Position numbers and translations under genes: made by a program. From a bacterium (lineage in GTDB: Bacteria; Thermotogota; Thermotogae; Mesoaciditogales; Mesoaciditogaceae), in contig JAJYYZ010000001.1 in NCBI GenBank assembly GCA_021800445.1, forward strand, positions 1 to 64,000: a stretch of DNA of 64,000 nt, read 5' to 3'. The stretch's first letter is position 1, and each line of letters starts with the position of its first letter. The notes under the pieces were generated by a model that saw nothing but the letters and a program-made list of their open reading frames with translations, had not been told where the DNA came from and did no database searches. Positions 47,690 through 55,630 of the stretch are shown here, piece after piece.

Positions 47690-48614
47690 AGAAAAGAAAG
47701 ACATAACGATCTGGAACGCTAAAACAATAGATGAGTTTCTTGGAGTTTTAGGAGAAAAGATAGATCTCGAAGCATTTGGAGAAGCGAAAAAGAAACTCGT
47801 AATTCCGACAATGTACGGAGATGTGGCTCTGTCTACTTACGACGCCCTCGTAGCGACAAAATTGTTTCAATATTTTCAGTACGGAGTGGCATATAGGGTC
47901 GGCAAAATGATGAAAAGTCAAGATGCTAACATAGACGTAAATGACACGAAAATCGTTTTGCTCGAAATGGCAAGGCTTGAAATAGAATACGGGTTAAGGC
48001 CGATAACCCATGTTTTGCCCGTTGGCGGATCGACTTACATAAAAGCGGACGGATATTTGTTCTATGGGAAAAGATCGGGCAAATTAAGAGGCTTAAAATA
48101 CGAAGAACACGAAGAAAAAGGCGTTTGGACAACAAAATGTGTTGTTGAAACTACTGATGGCGTTTATGATGGAATAGCAACGGAAAGTCCCAACGGAAAC
48201 AGGATGAGCGATCCTCGGGAGAAAGCCCGAACAAAATCGATGAGAAGGGCGCTTCGAAAGGCCTTCCCGATAGGCGCTTCGGATGAACCTCTCACAGATA
48301 TCGAGGAGATTGAAAATGGTCATGTCGAACCTGTCAAAAATTCAATTTCTGACTTGAATCATTTAAACTCAGAGAAATCAAAAACACCGATCTCAGATCT
48401 TTCGGAACTTAAGATCAGCGACAAAAAAGAAGAAGTGAAAACAGACGACTTAACCACGACAAAAGTAAAGGAACTATCCCAAATTATTGACAAGATGGAA
48501 AACAAAGCCCTCTTAACCCATGATATAAAGTTCAGATACGGCGTCAAGTCTCTTTCAATGTTAACTGAGCAACAAGCGCAAGAAGCTATCGAGAGTTTGA
48601 CTGTGAATGCTTGA
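47682..48614 (+). CDS. Candidate single-strand annealing protein
   Basis: 310 residues. Residues 85-215 show a pattern seen in phage annealing proteins: a LEIEYGLRPITHVLPVGGST start, YIKADGYLFYG, and a basic helix DPREKARTKSMRRALRKAFP. The last 90 residues are polar and linker-like with a small helical end. It cannot be placed firmly in the RecT, Erf or Rad52 groups by eye; the guess rests on this pattern and on the adjacent Cas4-like nuclease and SSB. Confidence 0.5.
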   Translation: MAEEKKDITIWNAKTIDEFLGVLGEKIDLEAFGEAKKKLVIPTMYGDVALSTYDALVATKLFQYFQYGVAYRVGKMMKSQDANIDVNDTKIVLLEMARLEIEYGLRPITHVLPVGGSTYIKADGYLFYGKRSGKLRGLKYEEHEEKGVWTTKCVVETTDGVYDGIATESPNGNRMSDPREKARTKSMRRALRKAFPIGASDEPLTDIEEIENGHVEPVKNSISDLNHLNSEKSKTPISDLSELKISDKKEEVKTDDLTTTKVKELSQIIDKMENKALLTHDIKFRYGVKSLSMLTEQQAQEAIESLTVNA

Positions 48615-48618
48615 TTGA

Positions 48619-48646
48619 TTCCTTGCCCCGAAAGGGGCAGGGATTT
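48619..48646 (+). terminator. Hairpin with T run after the annealing-protein gene
   Basis: A ten-pair stem (TCCTTGCCCC with GGGGCAGGGA, one G-U pair) around GAAA, followed by TTTT. It lies between two co-directional early genes and so may attenuate rather than end transcription. The next gene's GGAGG begins right after it. Confidence 0.65.
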
Positions 48647-48658
48647 TAGGAGGATGTC

Positions 48659-49468
48659 ATGGGCTATATTGACCTGATAAATCGATTTTGGAATGCAGAT
48701 GCGGCGTACGCTTTTTCCTCATATGAAGTGCATTTGTACTTCGTGCTTTTGGACTATGCCAACAAAAGCGGGTGGAAAGAGCCACTGAATTTGCCCAATG
48801 GTCGGTTAATCGCTCGCATGGGGTGTGGCGAATTTGCCTTTATGAAGGCGAGACAAAGGTTGCACGATCTCAGAATGATTAGATACGAAAAGGGCTCCAC
48901 AAGGCAGGCAGGCAAGTATTATTACTCCGACGATTACCTTGCTATACAAGGTAATACCACGCCAATACTGGGGGTAATACCACGCCAATCCCACGGTAAT
49001 ACCACGCCAATACTGGGGACATATATAAGACAAGATAAAGATAAAGATAATACTTTAGAGATAAATCAAAATACAGATTTATCTCTGCCGGAGCCGTTTT
49101 CAAAACGATATCCTCAAGAATATCAAAAACTCCATAAAGACCTGCAAGGAGTTATAGACCTGTACGAGTTATCTGTTAAACCGTTAGAATTTGACGAACT
49201 GCCGAAATTGCTCAATTTGAATCAGCAATTCACCGCCGGACAAATTCGAGAAGCGATACAGAAGTTTTCGCTTAATGGCACTCTTGAAAGATTCAAAGAA
49301 CAAGGGCTTGAGTACATTGTCAAGCCGTTGAGCAATCGAATGTTTGGGAAACCAAAGGGGGATTATAATGCAGATAAAAAGCACAATGGATCAAACGTTA
49401 AGCAAGACGCTGTCAAAGGGCCAAAATTTGAAAACGGGCCGGATCTTTCGAGCATCGAGTACAAGTGA
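48659..49468 (+). CDS. Phage replication initiator (O-like)
   Basis: 269 residues. The N-terminal 95 residues resemble a winged helix-turn-helix as in DnaD/O-type initiators (YEVHLYFVLLDYANKSGW, then LIARMGCGEFAFMKARQRLH). Residues 98-120 are encoded by the iterons. The C-terminal part (residues 165-225) is helical and may contact the helicase loader encoded next. The last 101 bases overlap that loader gene. Early position and origin-like DNA support the role. Confidence 0.72.
   Translation: MGYIDLINRFWNADAAYAFSSYEVHLYFVLLDYANKSGWKEPLNLPNGRLIARMGCGEFAFMKARQRLHDLRMIRYEKGSTRQAGKYYYSDDYLAIQGNTTPILGVIPRQSHGNTTPILGTYIRQDKDKDNTLEINQNTDLSLPEPFSKRYPQEYQKLHKDLQGVIDLYELSVKPLEFDELPKLLNLNQQFTAGQIREAIQKFSLNGTLERFKEQGLEYIVKPLSNRMFGKPKGDYNADKKHNGSNVKQDAVKGPKFENGPDLSSIEYK
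48950..49080 (+). other. Probable phage replication origin with iterons
   Basis: Three direct copies of GGTAATACCACGCCAA begin at 48950, 48973 and 48995. The spacing is 23 and 22 bases, not a multiple of three, so the copies are read in different frames, yet the DNA is identical. This argues for selection on the DNA. An AT-rich stretch (49022-49080) with AGATAAAGATAAAGATAAT follows, a likely melting site. Lambda has its origin in the same place, inside gene O. Confidence 0.75.
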
Positions 49469-50168
49469 CGCTTTAAACCAGTGTGCCAAAGAATGCGTCA
49501 AGCCGGAGAATTGCAATGGACTCGTGAGATACACAGTTCCGGAATATGGAGAAATGGTTTTTGCGAGTCAATGTCCTATTTTTGAGCGGTACAAACAAAC
49601 TGTTCAAAGACAGGCGAGGGTTGAAAAGGTTCTTGGTGTTTTGGCTAAGCACACGTTTCGAAACTACGACAAAACGAAAAACATAAAGGCTTATGAAATG
49701 TCAAGAAAATATGTGGAACGAAGAGCATGGGAAAAAGGCGGTTGGTTGATCCTCTACGGTGGATATGGAACGGGGAAAACTCATTTGCTTTCCGCCATAA
49801 TTCAAGAAGCCTTAATGTTGGGAACATACGCTACTTTTGCAAATCTGGCAAAGATCTCGACGATGGGTTTTGACGAAGCAAAAGGTGAATTATCACGATT
49901 GACGGAGTACGAACTTTTGGGACTGGACGACTTTGGGATCGAGAGTTCACAGAACTGGCTTACGCCTCATATTTTTAAATTGTTTGACGATTTGAACGAG
50001 CAAAAGAGGGGGCTCGTTATGACGACTAATATGTCGTTGTCAGGTTTGCAGGAACTTCTCGGTGAAAGAATCTCGGACAGAATTACGGAGCGTGCAATAG
50101 CGATTGAACTGACGGGGGAAAGCATGAGAAAATCATTGAGAAAGGACAACGTTTCGTGGGCGGAGTGA
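49368..50168 (+). CDS. DnaC-like helicase loader ATPase
   Basis: 266 residues. An N-terminal cysteine-bearing region (CAKECVKPENC, later SQCPIF) may bind zinc. AAA+ core: Walker A LYGGYGTGKTHLL near residue 130, Walker B LLGLDDFGIE near residue 180, and sensor MTTNMS. It would load the host DnaB helicase at the phage origin in the gene before it. ATG 49368 follows AAGGGGG, overlapping the initiator gene by 101 bases. Confidence 0.85.
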   Translation: MQIKSTMDQTLSKTLSKGQNLKTGRIFRASSTSDALNQCAKECVKPENCNGLVRYTVPEYGEMVFASQCPIFERYKQTVQRQARVEKVLGVLAKHTFRNYDKTKNIKAYEMSRKYVERRAWEKGGWLILYGGYGTGKTHLLSAIIQEALMLGTYATFANLAKISTMGFDEAKGELSRLTEYELLGLDDFGIESSQNWLTPHIFKLFDDLNEQKRGLVMTTNMSLSGLQELLGERISDRITERAIAIELTGESMRKSLRKDNVSWAE

Positions 50169-50172
50169 AAAC

Positions 50173-50370
50173 ATGGAAACGATGAGAGAATATCTTAAAA
50201 AGAAAAGACAAGAGTATTTGAAATGGCTGTGGAAAGAGTGCGAAGGAGATTTCAAGGAGATGGCGGAGGTTTCAGGAGTGCCACTTGACGAATTAAGAGT
50301 GGCGTTCGACAGAATGCGATTGGAGGAAATTCAAAAAGGGGGTAAGCATGACGGGCTTAAAGTTCGATGA
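50173..50370 (+). CDS. Small helix-turn-helix-like protein
   Basis: 65 residues; WKECEGDFKEMAEVSGVPLD, then ELRVAFDRMRL, resembles the Fis-type helix-turn-helix. Overlaps the next gene by 23 bases. May be a regulator or replication accessory. Confidence 0.5.
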   Translation: METMREYLKKKRQEYLKWLWKECEGDFKEMAEVSGVPLDELRVAFDRMRLEEIQKGGKHDGLKVR

Positions 50371-50629
50371 CTTAGTTGCTATAACAAGGGGAACGACGTG
50401 GCTTCCGTTGGAACAGGTTATGCAAAAATACGGGGTTTTAGTTTATAAGGGCCGCAAAAGGTACCGAATCTTGCCACTCGACAAATTGCACGTTGTCAAG
50501 GAAATGGTACAACAAACAACGAGTTTTAACGCTTTAAAACCACTTTGGGACGATGAAATTGAGAAACAAATGACTCAAAAATGTCAGGGGGTGGAATATG
50601 AATTACAACAAAGTGATATTGATAGGTAG
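50348..50629 (+). CDS. Phage protein of unknown function
   Basis: 93 residues; WLPLEQVMQKYGVLVYKGRK, then YRILPLDKLHVV, could be a small DNA-binding fold. AGGGGG site before ATG; overlaps ssb by 32 bases. No family recognised. Confidence 0.55.
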   Translation: MTGLKFDDLVAITRGTTWLPLEQVMQKYGVLVYKGRKRYRILPLDKLHVVKEMVQQTTSFNALKPLWDDEIEKQMTQKCQGVEYELQQSDIDR

Positions 50630-50921
50630 GACAACGAAAGATCCAGAAACAAAAGAGAAGATAACAAAATTTGATATAGCCGTGAATAGAAACAAAGAAG
50701 AGGCTGATTTCTTTAGGGTTTCATGCTTTGATAAAACCGCTGAATTCGCGAATTCATATGTCAAAAAAGGGAAATTGATTCTTGTCGATGGATCTTTGAG
50801 AAACAATTCGTGGACGGATAAAGACGGGCAGAAAAGGGTTGCCACAGAGATTATCGCTAACAAAATTGAATTGCTTGAGAAAAAAGAATCGAACAATGCC
50901 GTCCCAGAAAATTGGAATTAA
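50598..50921 (+). CDS. ssb: Phage single-stranded DNA-binding protein
   Basis: 107 residues forming one OB fold: NKVILIGRTTKDPETKE, FDIAVNR, FFRVSCFDKTAEFANSYVKK, GKLILVDGSLRNNSW, then a short polar tail. The tail lacks the acidic DDIPF-type end that recruits partners in cellular SSB. Sits after the replication genes, after AGGGGGTGG. Confidence 0.85.
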   Translation: MNYNKVILIGRTTKDPETKEKITKFDIAVNRNKEEADFFRVSCFDKTAEFANSYVKKGKLILVDGSLRNNSWTDKDGQKRVATEIIANKIELLEKKESNNAVPENWN

Positions 50922-51069
50922 AGAAGTTGGAAAGTTAGCCGATGCTTTGACACAGGTCATAACGCAAAGAAACGATTTGACGAAAAACGACAAAGAAATG
51001 CTAAGAAAAATTCGAGATGAATTGAACGATTTTTTATCGGGAAAATTAGGGGGCGATAAAGACGGTTAA
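50896..51069 (+). CDS. Small helical phage protein
   Basis: 57 residues, helical and charged (EVGKLADALTQVITQRNDLT). Overlaps ssb by 26 bases. The ribosome site is weak (AAAGAAT). No known domain. Confidence 0.45.
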   Translation: MPSQKIGIKEVGKLADALTQVITQRNDLTKNDKEMLRKIRDELNDFLSGKLGGDKDG

Positions 51070-51085
51070 GTTTCAGGATTACAAG

Positions 51086-51529
51086 ATGCTGGCGAGCCGT
51101 CTGATCGGAAAAAGGATCGAACGGCTCGGAATTGTGGTAACATCCACAGATAAATACATAACTTGGGATTTTAGAAGTGTGGGTGGAAGTATCATACGGA
51201 GGGAAGATAAAACAGATGAAACGCCTACTTTCGAACAAATGCCAAGATTAGCCAAGCAAATTCAAATGATGGAATACGCTTTTTGGTTTGTCTATGAACG
51301 AGATCCTTTAACGGCTACCGTGTTCTTGCTGAAAGTTATGGATCGTAGGTCAAACCGTGATTTTATCGATGAGATTATTCGAGTTTTTTCTTTGCCCAAC
51401 ACAAGGCAAGAACGCTTTTGGTGGTCAAAAGTTGGAATCGAAAGGCACATTCAGAAGTTTTACCACTTTTGTCACACTCTTAATGAAACTACAAAAGAAG
51501 GAATGGTAAAATATAGTAAACTGCGATAA
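51086..51529 (+). CDS. Last early-operon protein, possible late-gene regulator
   Basis: 147 residues (LIGKRIERLGIVVTSTDKY, FRSVGGSIIRREDK, FWFVYERDPLTATV, FWWSKVGIERHIQKFYHF). The layout and place, just before a terminator and ahead of the packaging genes, resemble ArpU/RinA-like late regulators, but no signature is clear. The frame is open upstream of ATG and a strong AGGGGG site lies 33 bases before it, so the real start may be earlier at a rare codon. Confidence 0.55.
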   Translation: MLASRLIGKRIERLGIVVTSTDKYITWDFRSVGGSIIRREDKTDETPTFEQMPRLAKQIQMMEYAFWFVYERDPLTATVFLLKVMDRRSNRDFIDEIIRVFSLPNTRQERFWWSKVGIERHIQKFYHFCHTLNETTKEGMVKYSKLR

Positions 51530-51535
51530 GTGTAA

Positions 51536-51564
51536 AAAAGCCGGCGAAGAGCCGGCTTTTATTA
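51536..51564 (+). terminator. Intrinsic terminator ending the early operon
   Basis: AAAAGCCGGC, loop GAAGA and GCCGGCTTTT form a ten-pair stem followed by ATTATT. It lies six bases after the stop of the preceding gene. AT-rich, gene-poor DNA follows until about 51750. Confidence 0.88.
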
Positions 51565-51750
51565 TTGTTGAAAAACGTTCAAAAAATTAAAAATCTGTTT
51601 TGAGACAAAAGAGAATGAGACGTGATTAAATTATTGTAATATTTGAACATCAAATTGTAATATTATTATATTTTATTGTCTATTTATTTGCAAATTTAAT
51701 CTCATATACTATTAAAGTAGTATAGTTTTTTGTTATATTTAATAATTTTT

Positions 51751-51960
51751 ATGAGGGTAATTTATAATGGATTAACTCAAAAAATAACTGATTTAGAAAG
51801 AAAAAGTTGAATTTTTGAAAAGAAAGATAGAAGAGGAAAATTTCGATGAATTCGGAAAAAGTTAGAAAAAGAATTTAAAAAAATTCACAAAGAAGAAATT
51901 AGTAAAAGTTCGAATGATATGAAAAATGGAGATGGAAGATTATTAGTAAAGAAAATTTAG
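51751..51960 (+). pseudogene. Degraded coiled-coil gene
   Basis: Pieces of one lysine- and glutamate-rich helical protein appear in shifting frames: LTQKITDLERK, then VEFLKRKIEEENFDEFGK, then KLEKEFKKIHKEEISKSSND to VKKI and a stop. At least two frameshifts, near A runs, break it. A GAGGG site precedes an ATG at 51767 that stops after two codons unless one base is added. It sits right before the trypsin-like gene and may have been its partner. Confidence 0.6.
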
Positions 51961-51987
51961 AGCATAAATTTTTGAAAGGGAGGCATA

Positions 51988-52768
51988 TTGTACGGCATTA
52001 ATTCCACCATCGTATAAGGATTGTGTTGTTGCAGTTGGGTTAGATGTTAATAATGGAAGTAAAATTTGGATCGCATCTGGTTTTCTTTATGGTTATTTAA
52101 TTAGGGAAAATGAATATGAAATATTTCTTGTAACTAATCGGCATGTTTTTAATGAATTAAAGCATGTTTATCTCAGATTTAATCCTCAAAATGATCAACC
52201 AGCCCGTGATTATCTTTTAACTCTTGTAGATGAAAGAGGCAAAAATATATGGTTTACTCTTTCGGGAGAAGACGCAGATATTGCAATAATGCCTATTAAT
52301 GTTGATCTTCTTAAAAAAGATAACATCAAGTTTTCATTTTTCGAAAATGACAAATGTATAGAAAAAAATGGAACTTCTGTTATAGGCGAAGGAGATTTTG
52401 TATATGCTCTTGGCTTTCCGATGGGACTTGTAGGTGAAAAAAGAAATATGGTAATAGTTAGAAGTGGTTCAATAGCAAGAATGGATAAAAACAGTAAAAC
52501 GTTTCTTATAGATGCTTTTATTTTTCCAGGCAATAGTGGAGGACCGGTTATTTTAAAACCAGAGTTACTAGCAATTCAAGGTACTCAACCGTCAAACACT
52601 GCCTACCTTTTAGGTGTTATCAAAAGTTTTATTTCATATCAAGATACTGCCATTAGTAGGCAAACAAACGAAGTTAGAGTTATTTTTTCGGAAAATTCTG
52701 GATTGGCAGAAGTCATTCCTATAATTTTTGTCGATAAAGCAATTCAAGAATTTTTACAAACAATATAA
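51988..52768 (+). CDS. Trypsin-like serine protease, start disrupted
   Basis: The frame is open from 51968, but the first ATG (52289) lies after the catalytic histidine and aspartate. Upstream codons encode LIPPSYKDCVVAVG, SGFLYGYL, FLVTNRHVFNE (His), and EDADIAIMP (Asp); FPGNSGGPV (Ser) follows, so the triad is complete. A GGGAGG site precedes TTG 51988, which is one base out of the main frame. So either a single-base change broke the start or initiation is unusual. Total about 255 residues. Trypsin-like proteases occur as effectors in some defence systems. Confidence 0.68.
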
Positions 52769-52790
52769 AATAAATGAAAGGGGTGGAATA

Positions 52791-53003
52791 ATGCAAATAC
52801 AGAAACCCATGGCAAGAAAAGTACAGAAAATGGACGGAAATAAATGGGTAGATGTACCATTCGAACAACTTAAACTTGGAGATAAGTTTAGATTTGTTGA
52901 CAAAAATGGAAAAGCTAGTAATGTTTATGAGGCAACTTCAAATCCGATACCCCCAGGAAGTCCCGAAGGGAATGAAGATGCTTGGATTATCAAGATTCTT
53001 TAG
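52791..53003 (+). CDS. Small protein after the protease gene
   Basis: 70 residues, ATG after AAAGGGGTGG. FEQLKLGDKFRFVDKNGKAS looks like a small beta-barrel. It lies 22 bases after the protease gene and may be its partner or target. No family recognised. Confidence 0.55.
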   Translation: MQIQKPMARKVQKMDGNKWVDVPFEQLKLGDKFRFVDKNGKASNVYEATSNPIPPGSPEGNEDAWIIKIL

Positions 53004-53700
53004 ACTATCCAACGTTTTTGATTTGAAATTTTTAGATGACCATTGAAAAGTATAAAACATGTTAACTTTAGATTTTGCATTTTCTCTGTTATACCAAACT
53101 CATTTTAAAAGCCGAATAGTCATTTACTGTGAGCGAAGGACAGGATGCCTCCGAGATGGCCTCCGCAGCAGCGCGAGGACCAGACATCGAGCGAGGCATC
53201 TGCCGGAGCGGTGATTCGGAATTTGAAACTGACTTGGTATACAAGCAAAGCACCTCATTTTGTGACTCTTGCAAATATGTTAGTTGCAATGCTAAAGAAC
53301 AGTAAATTGTAGACTGTAAAACAAACTATGACCTAAATTGTTGGACATCCTAAAGATTCTTGATAAAGTTGAAATTCATGAATAATGAGCACCTAAAAAA
53401 TTAAGAGGTTAAGGGAATGTATTTTCGCCTGTTTTCGAAATATGTGAAGTTTTTTAGATATCATTGAAAAGCATAAAAAAGTATAGAACATTTTAACCTT
53501 AATTCTTCTTTTTTCCTGTTAAAAGCAAGCATCTCATTTCGCGACTTTTGAAAATATCTCTGTCTAATTTCCAAAGATCTATTTTTAAGATAGAATTGAT
53601 TCACAATACCTACCCAAATTGCCGGACACTCTACATATCTGCTTTTCATATACAAAATTTAGTATGTAATTTTGATAAAAAATGACAAAGAGAGGAGATA
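53004..53700. repeat. Gene-free stretch with duplicated and dispersed repeats
   Basis: No convincing gene. Two related blocks are seen. Block A (53027-53355) starts TTTTTAGATGACCATTGAAAAG and block B (53449-53655) starts TTTTTTAGATATCATTGAAAAG (first 20 bases aligned with gaps); both then have TATAAAA/TATAGAA, TTAAC, TTTTC-TGTT, a GCAAGCA-like run with CTCATTT, and end with AAATTG plus GGACA. Block A contains a GC-rich insert (53128-53220) with the repeat also found at 7960-8000, and the 34591 repeat at 53313-53355. Confidence 0.5.
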
Positions 53701-53706
53701 GAACGT

Positions 53707-53916
53707 ATGGCAGAATCAGGCAAAAACGATGAAATAAAAGAGTTGATTCAAATATTAGAAGAATTTTCCCAAGAGCAAAAAGAATTTTTTAATAACCTTA
53801 GTAAGCAAGCAATAAACGTAAATGACAAATATGGAGTGATTATAGCTAGAGAAGAAGGGAAAAAATATGCAGATTTTTTATCTAAAATCGAGCAGTTCAA
53901 GAACAAAATGAAATGA
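53707..53916 (+). CDS. Small coiled-coil protein
   Basis: 69 residues, almost all helical (ELIQILEEFSQEQKEFFNNL). GAGGAG lies 12 bases upstream. It is 30 bases before the PD-(D/E)XK-like gene and probably works with it. No family recognised. Confidence 0.55.
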   Translation: MAESGKNDEIKELIQILEEFSQEQKEFFNNLSKQAINVNDKYGVIIAREEGKKYADFLSKIEQFKNKMK

Positions 53917-53946
53917 ATTTACGCACAGACTATTGAAGAACAAAAT

Positions 53947-55011
53947 ATGTCTTTAACTTATTTATTGGATCATTCGTCAGATTTACGCAAAATGATTCCT
54001 AATCTTAAGTCACAGTTGACTAATTCAAATGGAAAGATACTGGAAAAACGCGACTGGAAACCAGAAATTCTTGTTCCAAGCATTGGAAAAAGTTACGAAG
54101 CTGGAACAATTGGAACGTCTTTCGACTACGTTGCCAGATGCATCTTAACAAAGATTGTGGGTACGAAAAATGTAGAATCGAGATCCATTGTCGCTGAGAA
54201 TGGAGCAAAATATTTGCAAATTGCACTTTATGATCAAGATCAAGCGCTTATATATGAAAAAGATGAATCCATTCGAAAAGAGCGAGCAGAAGGTTATAAA
54301 TTGGCTCAAGAATGCGAAGATGAATTGATGCAATACATAGAAACAAACCTCGATTTAGCTAAAGAGGCAATGCATGAATTTTCAATTGGTAGGTTATCCC
54401 TCGAGAAACTTGTTTCACACACAATTTTTCTGGCAAGATTGGATGCCGTCTTTCGAACAGGATCAATTGTTGTTGTAGACACATTTCTTAAATCAAAATT
54501 CGGCAAATCATATTTCTCTCAAAAATTAACGATTACAGATAATCAAATCGCTGACAATGTGGTTCAATTGGCAAAGATTTTTGAGAAATATTTCAAAGAA
54601 ATTCCTATGTCGCATGTTTCTTTAAATCCAGTGTTTTTACCTTATAGTTGCTTAGTAGGTGGTGCTGATGCGGATTTTATATATGACTCAACATTGATTG
54701 ACATCAAAGCAGTCACTAAATTCTCATATAGAGGAATTGATTGGGCACAAGTTTTGGGGTATGCTGCCATGGCATTAGCTATAGATATTGAAATCAAAGA
54801 AGCAGGAATTTATTTTGCAAGATATGGTAAAAGTGCAATTCTTAAAATTTCTCCAGATATGAGAAGATTTTTATTCAAGTATTTGGATTCTATTTTAGAA
54901 ACCGCTTTGGAACTTAATCTTTGGAATTGTCCTAACATCAAGAAGCCATTTAAAATTGGAAAAGATTTTTTAGATAAATTGCGAAAAGAAAAATGTACTC
55001 GTTGTTTATAA
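53947..55011 (+). CDS. PD-(D/E)XK-like protein of unknown function
   Basis: 354 residues. VGGADADFIYDSTLIDIKAV near residue 238 followed by WAQVLGYAAMAL fits a PD-(D/E)XK nuclease core (G-x-D...D-I-K, then Q). The N-terminal 220 residues are helical with no known domain. The end has KCTRC. AT-rich codon use matches the other cargo genes, and the ribosome site is weak. With the coiled-coil gene before it, this is a candidate two-gene cargo system. Confidence 0.55.
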   Translation: MSLTYLLDHSSDLRKMIPNLKSQLTNSNGKILEKRDWKPEILVPSIGKSYEAGTIGTSFDYVARCILTKIVGTKNVESRSIVAENGAKYLQIALYDQDQALIYEKDESIRKERAEGYKLAQECEDELMQYIETNLDLAKEAMHEFSIGRLSLEKLVSHTIFLARLDAVFRTGSIVVVDTFLKSKFGKSYFSQKLTITDNQIADNVVQLAKIFEKYFKEIPMSHVSLNPVFLPYSCLVGGADADFIYDSTLIDIKAVTKFSYRGIDWAQVLGYAAMALAIDIEIKEAGIYFARYGKSAILKISPDMRRFLFKYLDSILETALELNLWNCPNIKKPFKIGKDFLDKLRKEKCTRCL

Positions 55012-55101
55012 AAATCATAAAATAAATTAGTGGAAAAATATTTTTTATGAATATAATTTGAAGGACGATTATTCGCCCTTTTATTATTTCATCCCCTCAT
55101 T

Positions 55102-55128
55102 AGCCCCGGAAACGGGGCTTTTATTTTA
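55102..55128 (+). terminator. Intrinsic terminator before the packaging genes
   Basis: AGCCCCG, loop GAAA and CGGGGCT followed by TTTATTTT. It would insulate the AT-rich cargo from the HNH and terminase operon. Confidence 0.85.
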
Positions 55129-55145
55129 TCAATTTGGAGGCAATT

Positions 55146-55496
55146 ATGGAAAAAATACCAAGTGCTATACGAGATTATGTTTGGAAGCGAGATCATGGAA
55201 AGTGCCGGATATGCGGCGCTCCGGCGGACGACGTGCATCACATATTTTCAAGGGGATCAAACATTCCAAAATATCTTGGAATTCCAAAGATCAAAAAGAA
55301 TAATCACCCGTTGAATCTCATTGCCGTGTGCCGATCTTGCCATAGCAAGATACATAGCTCTGGCATGTCAAGGGAAACAAAAGAAGTCTTTATAAAAGCG
55401 AATAAATCTCTCAGTTGCATTCATTTTGACGAAGATCTCGAGAGGCGAATGAAAGCGGTCTTGGAAGAATTAAGCACGGAGGAGATGAAAATATGA
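55146..55496 (+). CDS. HNH endonuclease
   Basis: 116 residues: VWKRDHGKCRICGAPADDVH, then HIFSRG, PLNLIAVCRSCHSKIHS. The two CxxC pairs hold a structural zinc and HH/N/H make the active site. HNH proteins next to terminase genes are parts of the packaging machine in many cos phages. ATG follows GGAGG at seven bases. Confidence 0.85.
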   Translation: MEKIPSAIRDYVWKRDHGKCRICGAPADDVHHIFSRGSNIPKYLGIPKIKKNNHPLNLIAVCRSCHSKIHSSGMSRETKEVFIKANKSLSCIHFDEDLERRMKAVLEELSTEEMKI

Positions 55497-55630
55497 TTTT
55501 TCTTTTTGTGAGTTTTGGACTGATGCTTTTGTATATGGTTACTGGCGAAAAGGTCTTTGTGATGACAGCGAGTGTCTCAGTGATTTTGACGTTGATTTAC
55601 GGTTTTGTAAGTATAGGAGGGATAACATGA
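55493..55630 (+). CDS. Small two-helix membrane protein
   Basis: 45 residues with two hydrophobic segments split by GEKVF (MIFLFVSFGLMLLYMVTGEK). Overlaps the HNH gene and the next gene by four bases each, so it is co-translated. Function unknown. Confidence 0.55.
   Translation: MIFLFVSFGLMLLYMVTGEKVFVMTASVSVILTLIYGFVSIGGIT

Noticed and set aside
48619-48646. A full stop between the annealing-protein gene and the replication genes.
   Set aside because: The hairpin and T run look like a terminator, but no promoter is seen before the initiator gene, so read-through or attenuation is more likely than a complete stop.
53461-53655. A 64-residue minus-strand open frame in the repeat region.
   Set aside because: It lies within one copy of the non-coding duplicated block, is not open in the other copy, and lacks a ribosome site.
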